The translations under genes and the position numbers were made by a program. Below, piece by piece: positions 17,786 to 25,723 of a stretch of 64,000 bases of DNA (position 1 is its first letter; every line of letters begins with the position of its first letter). Origin of the DNA: Paenibacillus sp. FSL M7-0420 (GTDB taxonomy: Bacteria; Bacillota; Bacilli; Paenibacillales; Paenibacillaceae); assembly GCF_038002345.1 (NCBI RefSeq), contig NZ_JBBOCJ010000001.1:186001-250000 (forward strand). Reading direction: 5' to 3'. The notes beneath the pieces are model-generated. The model had not been told where the DNA came from. It made no database searches and worked only from the letters and a program-made list of their open reading frames with translations.

Positions 17786-18670
17786 ATGGTGATCATTAAT
17801 GCTTTTAAACATACGGCGCTTAAAATGAAAATGTTCAGCGAGCTGGTGATGTTCTCCCATACGCTGTTCTCACTGCCTTTTGCCATCATCTCCATGGTCT
17901 GGGCGGCGGGCGGCTGGCCTTCCGGCCATATGATGTTATGGGGGCTGATCGCGCTGATCGGGGCACGCAACGGGGCGAATGCGTTCAATCGCCTGGTGGA
18001 CCGTACCTTCGACGGCAACAATCCGCGAACCGCCCACCGGCATCTGCCGCAGCGTCTGCTCGCAGAGAAGGAAGTCATTCTGTTCATTATCATCAATTAT
18101 GCCCTGTTCATTGTGGCCTCCGGGATGCTGAACCTGCTCTGTCTGGTGTTGTCCCCGGTAGCCATTGTACTGATCTCATCCTACTCTTATACGAAGCGGT
18201 TCACCTTCCTGAGCCATCTGTATCTGGGCTTCGTGATTGCTTCGGCCCCGATTGGCGCCTGGTTTGCGGTTACCGGGAATATCGCGTTCACGCCATTCGT
18301 GATCGGAACCGTGGTGATGCTCTGGATTGCCGGGTTTGATATCATCTACGGGACTCAGGACATTGAGTTCGACCGCAAGAACGGCTTATGGTCCATCCCG
18401 AGCTTCTTCGGCCTGGAGAACGCGCTGCGGATCTCCAAAGGGCTGCATTTCATTATGGTTATGCTGCTGCTGTTCCTGTACCTCTGGCGCGATCTCGGCT
18501 GGATGTATCTGGTGGGCATCGGCATCGCTACGGTGCTGCTTATGACAGAGCACAAGATTATCAAGCCTGCTAACCGCAAGCTGATGAAGGTGGCTTCTTA
18601 TAATTTGAATCAGGTGATCAGTATGGTGATATTGCTGTGTACGCTGATTGATTATTTTTACGTTAATTAG
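17786..18670 (+). CDS. UbiA-family prenyltransferase (MqnP/4-hydroxybenzoate type)
   Basis: A 294-residue integral membrane prenyltransferase with about eight helices. The first Asp motif is in NAFNRLVDRTFDGNNPRTAHR and the second in DIIYGTQDIEFDRKNG, which bind Mg-diphosphate. The NPRTAHRHLP phrase fits the bacterial UbiA_other group, assigned in other bacteria to the futalosine menaquinone pathway (MqnP), more than MenA or CtaB. It would attach a polyprenyl chain to an aromatic ring acid. The prenyl diphosphate synthase genes lie 2 kb away on the other strand. In the EET context it could supply a demethylmenaquinone-type quinone like DmkA; that is inference. Confidence 0.8.
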   Translation: MVIINAFKHTALKMKMFSELVMFSHTLFSLPFAIISMVWAAGGWPSGHMMLWGLIALIGARNGANAFNRLVDRTFDGNNPRTAHRHLPQRLLAEKEVILFIIINYALFIVASGMLNLLCLVLSPVAIVLISSYSYTKRFTFLSHLYLGFVIASAPIGAWFAVTGNIAFTPFVIGTVVMLWIAGFDIIYGTQDIEFDRKNGLWSIPSFFGLENALRISKGLHFIMVMLLLFLYLWRDLGWMYLVGIGIATVLLMTEHKIIKPANRKLMKVASYNLNQVISMVILLCTLIDYFYVN

Positions 18671-18750
18671 GTGGGGCGGCGCATCGGAGTGGGGCGCGTG
18701 CTGGAGGTTGGGAAGCTGCATTGCGCGGATTTTTGGACTTACGGTCGCTG

Positions 18751-18805
18751 TTAATTTCGGATTCCCTGATTGAAGCCGCTGAACGCGGTAGGAATCCGAA
18801 ATTAA
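18751..18805. repeat. Intergenic inverted repeat
   Basis: TTAATTTCGGATTCC (18751-18765) and GGAATCCGAAATTAA (18791-18805) are perfect 15-bp arms around a 25-base centre that itself holds CCGC...GCGG. It lies in the long gap after the UbiA-type gene, and the surroundings (GGACTTACGGTCGCTG) look like the rest of a dispersed element. Confidence 0.8.
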
Positions 18806-18916
18806 AGGCGAACGCTGCCGCTCCTCCAGTTCCAAAATTCCTCTCCATTCCGTCCTAACCTCTCCCCAGGCAAGATCAACTTCAAAAAGACAACAGGCCT
18901 ACCCAGGGGGCGGGCG

Positions 18917-18955
18917 GCAAAAAAAGCGCGAAAAGCTAAGAGCTTCGCGCTTTTC
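18917..18955 (+). terminator. Bidirectional-looking terminator
   Basis: AAAAGCGCGAA pairs with TTCGCGCTTTT around a 12-base loop, with A-rich sequence before and T-rich sequence after. It could end transcription from the UbiA-type gene. Confidence 0.75.
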
Positions 18956-18975
18956 TTCATTTTGGGCGGCACCGC

Positions 18976-19019
18976 AAACCGCAAACGCAAACCGCAAACG
19001 CAAACCGCAAACGCAAACC
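18976..19019. repeat. 13-bp tandem repeat, 3.4 copies
   Basis: The unit AAACCGCAAACGC repeats perfectly at 18976, 18989 and 19002, followed by a partial AAACC. No gene is seen in 18671-19164 other than these repeats and the terminator. Confidence 0.9.
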
Positions 19020-19164
19020 TCCCTAGCTAAACATCACTCACGTACGCTGCGCTGCGTTTGTTTGTTCAGCAAAACTTCAAGTAACATGCGCTTTAAGTGC
19101 ATATTGGGTGGGTATAGAAAGAATAGGTCTTGGAACATCCAATTTCTTGAAGGAGGAGTACAAA

Positions 19165-20127
19165 GTGAACAACAAACTGGCGCTCAGCCTCATTGTGGCT
19201 TGTGCTGTACTTTCGGGCTGCGCTTCGGACACGAATAAGAGGAAGCCTGACAGCACTACGGCTGCTGCTGAACCCACTGTCGCTGCAACTGCCGAGCCCA
19301 CGGCAGAGGTTACTCCTGCTCCGACAACGGCGCCTACCGAAGTCCCTAAAGCAGAGCCTACGGCTGCGGAAGAGCTTGCTCTGGACTACATCATTACATA
19401 TGTGAACAATTCGGATGTGGCGGCGAAAAAGAAGTTTGTGGCTGAACATCTCCATCCCGGTGTGCAGGCTTTATTTAAAGAAGACCAATTGACTGAGACG
19501 GAGCCAGAGCTTAAAGTGCTTAAGCCCAAGGTCATTGAATCTACAGAGTATAAGGATGACAATGGGACAAAGGTGGATGCAGTGCTGCTTCAGGGGGAGA
19601 AACGGTCGAATATGAACAATGAGGTTATTGTTCTGATTGCAGACCATAAAATCTTCAGAGCTATGGAAGCAGTGGAAAGAGCAGAATTTGACAACGTCCG
19701 CAGCAAGTTCAAGGCACCTGTTCCGGCTGTGACGGTACCGCCCCTAACGGTGCTGGATGAATTGGTTAACTTTATGATTGTCGATGTATGGAACGAAGGC
19801 TTCGCTGATTTCCATTATTATTCCCAGAACGGGAAGAACAGTGTCGGCGAAAAGATGGATATTCAGGCAACCATGGAGCGATTAGCTGTTGCGATGGCCC
19901 ACAAGAAAGAATCCGACAGCTATATCGCAGGCCTGGGTGCAGAATATGACGATGTGAAGAAAGTATGGGCACCGCTATCCAAAGAAACTGACCGTTTGTA
20001 TGCTCAGCTCCTCGCTGGTCCGCCCAAGCCCAAAGATCCCAATACTAAGTTTGATACCGAGGCATTCCGTCAGTACCGGGATGATTTTCAGGAAAAAATA
20101 GATACCATGCTGCTTGAAAATAAATAA
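19165..20127 (+). CDS. Lipoprotein of unknown function
   Basis: A 320-residue predicted lipoprotein. The GTG at 19165 follows AAGGAGGAGTACAAA, and the product starts MNNKLALSLIVACAVLSGCAS, with lipobox LSGC and Cys about residue 19. A linker of about 45 residues rich in Ala, Thr, Pro and Glu follows. The rest is soluble, alpha/beta-looking and charged, with no recognised domain. It would be held on the outer face of the membrane. It is monocistronic, with its own terminator. A nearby extracellular partner is possible but not shown. Confidence 0.75.
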   Translation: MNNKLALSLIVACAVLSGCASDTNKRKPDSTTAAAEPTVAATAEPTAEVTPAPTTAPTEVPKAEPTAAEELALDYIITYVNNSDVAAKKKFVAEHLHPGVQALFKEDQLTETEPELKVLKPKVIESTEYKDDNGTKVDAVLLQGEKRSNMNNEVIVLIADHKIFRAMEAVERAEFDNVRSKFKAPVPAVTVPPLTVLDELVNFMIVDVWNEGFADFHYYSQNGKNSVGEKMDIQATMERLAVAMAHKKESDSYIAGLGAEYDDVKKVWAPLSKETDRLYAQLLAGPPKPKDPNTKFDTEAFRQYRDDFQEKIDTMLLENK

Positions 20128-20133
20128 ACAAAA

Positions 20134-20189
20134 GGGCGCCTCTGTGGAAGGGCGCCCGGGCTGCCGGGAAAGTTCCGGCAGTCTTTTTT
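20134..20189 (+). terminator. Double-hairpin terminator
   Basis: GGGCGCC (20134-20140) pairs with a GGCGCCC ending near 20157. CTGCCGG (20161-20167) then pairs with CCGGCAG (20175-20181) and is followed by TCTTTTTT. It ends the lipoprotein transcript. Confidence 0.88.
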
Positions 20190-20278
20190 GCTATATTAGA
20201 AAACTATAGTTTCCTGCTGGTGTGGAAAAGGTGTGTGCAAATTTGTGGACAAGAGAATTGCAACAACTAAAAACTAAA

Positions 20279-20330
20279 GGTATGTGGAAAACAGCATACG
20301 TTGTGCCGATGCCCGTTCAGCGGTCACGCC
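20279..20330. repeat. Dispersed copy of the 52-bp element
   Basis: GGTATGTGGAAAACAGCATAC, then TTGTGCCGATG and TTCAGCGG, mirrors the unit at 7365-7512 (GTATG...CATAC, TGTGCCGATG, AGCGG). The copy runs into the stop codon of the prenyl synthase gene, so it has recombined at or near that gene end. Confidence 0.65.
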
Positions 20331-21297
20331 CGGCGAAGTATTGCAGCAGGGTCCTCAGGTCGGCATGGGCCGGGAAGCTGGAGAGCTGCTCCACAATCGC
20401 AGCAGCCTGGGCCAGATAATCCTGGCTGACGGCCTCTGAGCGGGTCAGGGCATCACTGCCCCTTACCAGCTCCAGGACTTGCTCGATGTCCGCAGCAGAA
20501 GAGCCAGGGCCTATTCTGCGGATGACAGGGGCAAGCTCGGCATCCTCTAAGGCGAAGAGCACAGGAAGGGTAACCTGGCCGTGGCGGAGATCGCTGCCGG
20601 CCGGCTTGCCGAGTACATCCGCCGATTGCGTGAAGTCCAGAATATCATCCTGGATCTGGAACGACATCCCCAGCGCTTCGCCGAAATCATAGAGGAGCTG
20701 GGCTGTCTCTGCGCTGCTCTCCGCCGACAGTGCGCCTACCCGCAGGCAGGTAGCCATTAGCAGCGCGGTTTTGTTACGGGATTTCTCCAGATATTGCTCC
20801 AGCGTAAGATCATAATCGAAGGCATGCTCTAATTGCTGATATTCGCCAAGACACAATTGGGAGGTGGCAACAGAGGACAGATCGTGAACGTAACGGTCCT
20901 TATCCCCGGTGTACTTGCTGAGCAGTTCAATGATGCGGGCAGACATATAATTACCGATATGAACAGCGGATAGAATGCCGGTCTTGATATGAAGCGCAGG
21001 CACGCCCCGCCGCAGCTCGGCGTTATCAATAATATCGTCATGAATCAGTGAGGCCACATGGATAAATTCAGCCGCAGCGGATAATTGCAGAGTTCGGCGT
21101 CCGGCAGGTCTCAGGCCAAACCGGCTGCCGACAATAACCATCAGGGGGCGGAGGCGTTTACCGCCGGAGCCTGTTAATTCGAGAATGCTCTGCGCCAGCT
21201 GCGACTTTTTGGGAACATCCTTATCATGGGTCACCAGATTCTTAATTTCACGGTTAATTTCATTCAGATCAATATTCAAGGCTTCATGCAGCTTCAT
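20317..21297 (-). CDS. dmkB: Polyprenyl diphosphate synthase, catalytic subunit (HepT/DmkB-like)
   Basis: A 326-residue trans-polyprenyl diphosphate synthase that elongates farnesyl or geranylgeranyl diphosphate for the quinone side chain. It carries GSGGKRLRPLM, the first Asp-rich motif in LIHDDIIDNAELRRG, and the second in FQIQDDILDFTQSADVLGKPAGSDLRHGQVTLPVL. The length matches heptaprenyl synthase component II. The 5' neighbour 18 bases upstream looks like component I, so the enzyme should be a heterodimer. In the Listeria EET locus an equivalent gene (dmkB) makes the chain for the dedicated quinone; whether this is the only such enzyme in the cell is not known. Confidence 0.85.
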   Translation of the reverse strand: MKLHEALNIDLNEINREIKNLVTHDKDVPKKSQLAQSILELTGSGGKRLRPLMVIVGSRFGLRPAGRRTLQLSAAAEFIHVASLIHDDIIDNAELRRGVPALHIKTGILSAVHIGNYMSARIIELLSKYTGDKDRYVHDLSSVATSQLCLGEYQQLEHAFDYDLTLEQYLEKSRNKTALLMATCLRVGALSAESSAETAQLLYDFGEALGMSFQIQDDILDFTQSADVLGKPAGSDLRHGQVTLPVLFALEDAELAPVIRRIGPGSSAADIEQVLELVRGSDALTRSEAVSQDYLAQAAAIVEQLSSFPAHADLRTLLQYFAGRDR

Positions 21298-21315
21298 CGT
21301 TCATGTTCCCACCTG

Positions 21316-21765
21316 TCAAATGGCTTTACTGGTACGGCTTCGTTGTCTGCGCTCCTGAATGAGGAATTCACCCAGGTCCCTGGCAGGATTGTGTTCCGTG
21401 AACTCTCCATTTGAACGTTCGATCTGCATTTTTTTGATGGAAGGGGCCATATAGGCCACCAGATCCAGCTCCCGGTATTTCACTGCAAACTGCAGATAGA
21501 AGCTGTACAGGTAATCTCCATCCAAAATGTTACGGGTCAGGTCAGGATGATGTGGGACACATTCCATATGGCGCTGTGCTGCTACGGTAAGAATGGTATA
21601 AATGCCTAGCAAATGGGTTTTGCGGTCATACTCCAGATCATGGCGTTCCAGTACCGAGAGCATTTGCTCGCATTCTGCCGGAGAGAGAGACAACTGAATT
21701 CCGGCGATCTTAGACATTTCAGCCTGAAGCAACCGGAACGTATCTTCTATGATTTTTTGGTTCAC
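21316..21765 (-). CDS. Likely heptaprenyl diphosphate synthase component I (regulatory subunit)
   Basis: A 149-residue helical protein without catalytic Asp motifs. LDGDYLYSFYLQFAVKYRELDLVAYMAPSIKKMQIER resembles the GDY...LA.AIKEINEHK segment of Bacillus HepS (component I), the small subunit that sets chain length. The call rests on this segment plus position: it precedes the catalytic subunit by 18 bases in the same operon, as in Bacillus. It is shorter than HepS (about 250 aa), lacking part of the C-terminal half. The GTG start has GGAGAG at good spacing. This is my recognition rather than a certain assignment. Confidence 0.55.
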   Translation of the reverse strand: MNQKIIEDTFRLLQAEMSKIAGIQLSLSPAECEQMLSVLERHDLEYDRKTHLLGIYTILTVAAQRHMECVPHHPDLTRNILDGDYLYSFYLQFAVKYRELDLVAYMAPSIKKMQIERSNGEFTEHNPARDLGEFLIQERRQRSRTSKAI

Positions 21766-21879
21766 AAGCTTCTCTCCTTCATGTCGGTTTTGCCGGATGG
21801 AACCGAATCCTGATTATCCCTACAAAACCATTTTGTTGAAAACGCGCATATAAATGTACTTTCACCTCGTTAAACAAGG

Positions 21880-21910
21880 AGAGTAATGTGTCCTAGGGAC
21901 ACATTACTCT
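21880..21910 (-). terminator. Perfect 14-bp stem-loop, likely terminator of the ndh2 transcript
   Basis: AGAGTAATGTGTCC and GGACACATTACTCT flank a TAG loop with no mismatch. On the minus strand it is followed by CCTTGTTTAACG, a poor T tract. It sits between ndh2 and the prenyl synthase genes, so it may end the first transcript or be a protein-binding palindrome. Confidence 0.5.
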
Positions 21911-22003
21911 TAAGAATATCCTATTCAGCTTGCAGCAGCGCAGCCTGTGCATGCGCCGCTGTTATAAATGAATGTAGTTCTTAACCACTTATTACCCGGT
22001 TCA

Positions 22004-23881
22004 TCAGTCGGTATACAGATACCAGCGCCGGACGAGAGGAATCCTCTTCCACTGCTTCTTGAGCCAAGGAAGAACATAGTAATCCAGGCTGAACACGGTA
22101 CCGGAACCGCCGATGCAGGCAATCGCTGCCCCAACATACCAGAGCATTTCAGTTGCTGCCATCTTGGTGGTCCAGATCATAACCGCCATACCTATCGTGG
22201 CTATAGCAGAGATCGCTGTGAACAGACCGACGATCAGCATTACACCGAAGACGATCTCGGCACAGACCATACCGATTTGGAACCATTTGGCGAGGAAGGT
22301 GTAAGAACCATCCGGGTTATAGAACATGAGATCCATGAACCAGTTGGAGATATCATAAATGAAGCCTGGAACCGGAAGAGCCGATACAGCTTCTTTGGCA
22401 GTGGATACTGCGGAAGCTGCAGATTGGGCATCTACGGTAGTTTTGACTGCATCCACAGCCTGACTTGCTGCCGATGTTGCATCTGCATAAGGAGCCGCAG
22501 GAATCAGAAAAATCTTATTCGGATCAACCCAGATTTTGCGGATTTTCTCTATACCTTCATATAACCACATTCCCCCAAGGAGCATACGGAGCGGAACGAG
22601 CCAGAAGTTCGGAGAGCGCTTGGAGAAGTAACCGCCGACGAAGCTCTTGCGGTTCTCAACATGGAAGAACTCGTGCATCATGTAAGTCCAGACCTTGTTG
22701 AAGCCTACAACCTGTGACAGATAGAACATATTGATGAAATGTTTGGATAACATAGCCATGAAGCCGGTCAGCATGAAGAACTTGCCCGGAAGACCGACGT
22801 TCGCTACACCGTAGCGGCTGCCGATTGAAACCATGGTGCCGTGGAAGCCTGGTTTGTATGCTTTTTTAGGCGTACCCTTGATATCGGCAGTGATATTGCC
22901 TGCGATAACCGGAGCCGCTTGTTCAGCATTCTCAACCATTTGCGGAACTGGACGTTCTTCGCCTTCAGGGATGAAGAAGATGTTATCCCCTACAACGTAT
23001 ACGTTCTTATGGTCAACACTTTCAAGGTGTTCATTGGTAACAATACGTTTGCGGCCTTGCTGCTGAACATCAAGGTTGCCGACGATTTCGGAGCCTTCAA
23101 CACCGGCTGTCCAGACGATTGTCTGTGCATCCACGATGTTCTTCTCACCAAGGGCAACAGAGCCTGCGCCTACTTCGGTGATTTTGGCGCCGGTGACGAT
23201 TTCTACCTTCAGCTTGCGCAGACGGGCTTCGGCTTTCTGGATCAGCTTATCCGGCAGGATAGGCAGAATCTTCGGAGCCATATCAGCCACGATCAGTCTC
23301 ACTTCGGAAGGATCGATGAAGAATTCTCTGCAGAGCTCGTCGCGCTGCTCGGCCATTTCACCTACAAGCTCAACGCCGGTGAAGCCGGCACCGATAATTA
23401 CGAAGGTCAGCATAGCGCGGCGTGTAGCCGGGTTCTTTTCCTTCGCAGCCTTGGTGTACATGTCGCGGATCTGACGCTTCAGGGCAACTGCATCATCGTA
23501 GGACCAGAAGGAGAAGGTGTTCTCTTCTGCTCCGGGGATTCCGAAGAAGGTTGGCTTGCTTCCTGTGCCGATGACCAGATAATCATAAGCATAGGTGGCT
23601 TTGTCGGACTTCAGCTTCTTGTTCTTGAAATCAATGTTGCTGATTTCATCCAGAACAACATCTACCTTCAGGCCGGCAAAAATTTTCTTCAAGTCAATTT
23701 TGATCGAATCCTCAGGTGCGCGATTCGCAGAAACCTCATGCAGCTCAGTCAAAAGAGTGTGGTATGGATTTCGGTCGATCAGTTTGATTTCTACATCTTT
23801 GTCGTTCTTAAATTTCTTTGCCAGTTTCTTAGCCGTGAGTACGCCGCCGTAGCCGCCGCCCAAAATGACTATTTTCTTCAA
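22004..23881 (-). CDS. ndh2: Type II NADH dehydrogenase with C-terminal DoxX-like membrane domain (Ndh2, EET type)
   Basis: A 625-residue protein, about 200 longer than respiratory NDH-2. Residues 1-400 are the flavoenzyme: FAD motif IVILGGGYGGV, NAD motif FVIIGAGFTGVELVGEMAE, and VYVVGDNIFF. It would oxidise NADH and reduce a quinone without pumping. The extra C-terminal part begins near LRMLLGGMWLYEGIEKI and has about four hydrophobic segments resembling DoxX proteins. The Listeria EET Ndh2 has the same extended architecture. The TTG start has GAGGTGAG before it. It follows the PplA-like gene by 49 bases, so both form one operon. Confidence 0.85.
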   Translation of the reverse strand: MKKIVILGGGYGGVLTAKKLAKKFKNDKDVEIKLIDRNPYHTLLTELHEVSANRAPEDSIKIDLKKIFAGLKVDVVLDEISNIDFKNKKLKSDKATYAYDYLVIGTGSKPTFFGIPGAEENTFSFWSYDDAVALKRQIRDMYTKAAKEKNPATRRAMLTFVIIGAGFTGVELVGEMAEQRDELCREFFIDPSEVRLIVADMAPKILPILPDKLIQKAEARLRKLKVEIVTGAKITEVGAGSVALGEKNIVDAQTIVWTAGVEGSEIVGNLDVQQQGRKRIVTNEHLESVDHKNVYVVGDNIFFIPEGEERPVPQMVENAEQAAPVIAGNITADIKGTPKKAYKPGFHGTMVSIGSRYGVANVGLPGKFFMLTGFMAMLSKHFINMFYLSQVVGFNKVWTYMMHEFFHVENRKSFVGGYFSKRSPNFWLVPLRMLLGGMWLYEGIEKIRKIWVDPNKIFLIPAAPYADATSAASQAVDAVKTTVDAQSAASAVSTAKEAVSALPVPGFIYDISNWFMDLMFYNPDGSYTFLAKWFQIGMVCAEIVFGVMLIVGLFTAISAIATIGMAVMIWTTKMAATEMLWYVGAAIACIGGSGTVFSLDYYVLPWLKKQWKRIPLVRRWYLYTD

Positions 23882-23930
23882 GAGAAACTCACCTCATTCA
23901 TCTGATTAGCTGCAAAAGGGTGGCGAATAA

Positions 23931-24836
23931 TTATTTCGCGCCTTCCAGTGCTTTTTGTGCAAGTGTGAAATATTCACCAACGTGGATGGATACGCCGGAG
24001 ATTGCATCTGTTTTACCTTCAGCATCCAGGGTAGGAGCTACGCCTTTGTTCTCAAGGAAGTATTTCTCGGCAAGGGCGATTTCTTCATGCCATTCAGCAG
24101 CAGCGCCGCCGGCTTTCATGCCGTATTTGCCATCTACAGAATATTGTTTCTTATCGTCGCCTGCAGCATTCACGCCGCTGAAATTAACAGCTACAACGTT
24201 GCCGTTAGCAACAGAGAGAGCTACTGTGGACTTCCAGCCGGATTTAGCATCCATTTCGCCTTCAGCAGTATATCCGCCATCTTTGTATGGGCCTGCTTGT
24301 GCAGGGCCGGCAGCAAGTGCAGCCTGAGCCGCGCCGACGAAATCACTAACGTGTACGGATACACCGGAGATTGCATCTGTTTTGCCTTCAGCATTTACAG
24401 TGAGAGCAGCAGGATCTTGTTTTTCAATCAGGTAGGCTTCAGCAAGAGCAGCCTGTTCATGCCATTCGGACTTCGCTCCTCCGATTTTTACCAGGCCGTA
24501 GTTGCCGTCTTCAGATACTTTTTTCTTCAGATCGCCCGCTTTTTTAACATTGAAAGCATTCCAGTCAGCTTTGGTGATTTTGCCGCCTTCTACAGTCAGT
24601 TGTGTAAAGGTCTGCCAGCCAGTCTCTGGATCGGCATCCACTGTACCGTAGTAGGTTCCGTCCTGGTACTTGCCTGTTTCGGCTGCAGGTGCAGTAGTTG
24701 CTTCAGTTGCAGCAGTAGCAGTTGCCACAGGTGCTGTTGTTGCAGCAGCGTTCTCTGCTTTGTTGCTGTTGCCACAACCTGCGAGTAAAGTACCCAATAC
24801 CAGAGCGCTCGACAAGATTACAGAAGCTTTTTTCAT
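23931..24836 (-). CDS. pplA: PplA-like flavoprotein lipoprotein with two FMN-binding domains
   Basis: A 301-residue lipoprotein: signal peptide, lipobox LLAGC with Cys21, an Ala/Thr linker, then two tandem FMN_bind domains. Each domain starts with a YxDGxYxG-like phrase and ends with KTDAISGVS, giving candidate flavinylation serines Ser160 and Ser283 (the motif is D-x-x-S-G-x-S/T). FMN would be attached covalently from FAD by an ApbE-type transferase, which is not in this window. In Listeria, PplA carries electrons from the membrane quinone to outside acceptors. The ATG has GGAGGT at good spacing. It precedes ndh2 in the same operon and has FNR-like sites upstream. Confidence 0.85.
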   Translation of the reverse strand: MKKASVILSSALVLGTLLAGCGNSNKAENAAATTAPVATATAATEATTAPAAETGKYQDGTYYGTVDADPETGWQTFTQLTVEGGKITKADWNAFNVKKAGDLKKKVSEDGNYGLVKIGGAKSEWHEQAALAEAYLIEKQDPAALTVNAEGKTDAISGVSVHVSDFVGAAQAALAAGPAQAGPYKDGGYTAEGEMDAKSGWKSTVALSVANGNVVAVNFSGVNAAGDDKKQYSVDGKYGMKAGGAAAEWHEEIALAEKYFLENKGVAPTLDAEGKTDAISGVSIHVGEYFTLAQKALEGAK

Positions 24837-24875
24837 TTTGATATGACCTCCAAGAAAATAGTTTAAAATATATAT

Positions 24876-24898
24876 ATTAAAATGTAAAACATTTTAAT
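24876..24898. promoter_or_regulatory. Inverted repeat 40 bp upstream of pplA
   Basis: ATTAAAATG (24876-24884) and CATTTTAAT (24890-24898) are perfect 9-bp arms around TAAAA. The repeat overlaps the likely -10 region of the pplA promoter, so it may be an operator. Confidence 0.5.
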
Positions 24899-24907
24899 AG
24901 CGCTGGA

Positions 24908-24923
24908 AGTGATAAAAATCACT
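24908..24923. promoter_or_regulatory. FNR/CRP-like palindrome near the pplA promoter
   Basis: AGTGATAAAAATCACT is a perfect GTGA-N6-TCAC site that differs from the FNR consensus TGTGA-N6-TCACA in the outermost base of each half. Its centre is about 79 bp upstream of the pplA start codon, a plausible activator position. Confidence 0.55.
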
Positions 24924-25068
24924 TTATAAATGATAAATGTCACTTTCATCTCGGTCTTAAGTCCCTTTTTGTAGCAGGCATACGACATATATCGGCAAGT
25001 AATAAGAAAAAATTTAATCATATCGTTTCTTGTTCGATGGCATTTTAGCACAAGCTATGGAACTAACA

Positions 25069-25084
25069 TGTGAAAATAATCACT
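25069..25084. promoter_or_regulatory. FNR-like box TGTGA-N6-TCACT
   Basis: TGTGAAAATAATCACT matches the Bacillus FNR consensus (TGTGA-N6-TCACT). It lies about 235 bp upstream of pplA and 235 bp upstream of the divergent csbD-type gene, so either could be its target. The rest of 24924-25318 is AT-rich with no gene seen; a weaker half-match (AATGATAAATGTCACT) starts near 24929. Confidence 0.55.
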
Positions 25085-25318
25085 TAAATCATAAATAAAT
25101 TTACTTCTGAAGTATATCAAATTTTAAGATAGTTGAATAGCTTTTTAAAAAGACTATTATGTGACAAAAGTTGAGTTATTCTGCATGGTTTCATGCAATT
25201 GCAGGTGCAGCCCCTGTACAGCCAGGAGATTCAGCCAAAAGTCATGGGGGTAATAGTTCACAAGCAATTATAAGCTTTCGCCAGACATTAAATAGACAAC
25301 TAAGGAGATGAGCTTGTA

Positions 25319-25522
25319 GTGGATAACAATGTGATCAAAGGTAAATGGCTGCAGATTAAAGGTGAAGCCAAGAAGCAATGGGGCAAGCTGACAGATGACG
25401 ATCTGGATATCATCGATGGTGAAAAAGACAAGCTGGTAGGCAAGCTGCAGGAGCGTTACGGCCATTCCAAGGATGAAGCCGAAGCGGAGTACCATAAATG
25501 GGAGTCCTCCCACCGCAGCTAA
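25319..25522 (+). CDS. CsbD family stress-response protein
   Basis: A 67-residue, highly charged protein matching the CsbD family: IKGKWLQIKGEAKKQWGKLTDDDLD, then GEKDKLVGKLQERYGHSKDEAE. Family members are abundant under general or cell-wall stress; the molecular role is unknown. The GTG start follows AAGGAGATGAGCTTGTA, with a spacing of about 10. It is monocistronic, with a strong terminator 30 bases after the stop. Confidence 0.9.
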   Translation: MDNNVIKGKWLQIKGEAKKQWGKLTDDDLDIIDGEKDKLVGKLQERYGHSKDEAEAEYHKWESSHRS

Positions 25523-25555
25523 TCAGCAGTTAACGATAAGCAGGGCAAGGGAAGA

Positions 25556-25586
25556 GCGCAAATCGTATCTGATTTGCGCTTTTTTG
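25556..25586 (+). terminator. Terminator of the csbD-type gene
   Basis: GCGCAAATC pairs with GATTTGCGC around a GTATCT loop and is followed by a run of Ts. Confidence 0.9.
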
Positions 25587-25723
25587 CTGTCCCCCGGACA
25601 TTCCGAAGCCATCCCTCTCATACATATACATATGCAATAGCCCTCACGCTTCATGTTTTTCATTCCTCCAGTATGATACTATAAATATTATTGTGAACTT
25701 ATTTTCGCTGCAGGAGTGAAGCC

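Noticed and set aside
17786..18670. CtaB (heme O synthase) for the oxidase cluster
   Set aside because: The Asp-motif context (NAFNRLVDRTFDGNNPRT) fits the 4-hydroxybenzoate/MqnP group, and the gene is 26 kb from the oxidase genes.
24863..25051. 62-codon minus-strand ORF upstream of pplA
   Set aside because: It is AT-driven, lacks a ribosome site and overlaps the probable promoter and FNR-like boxes.
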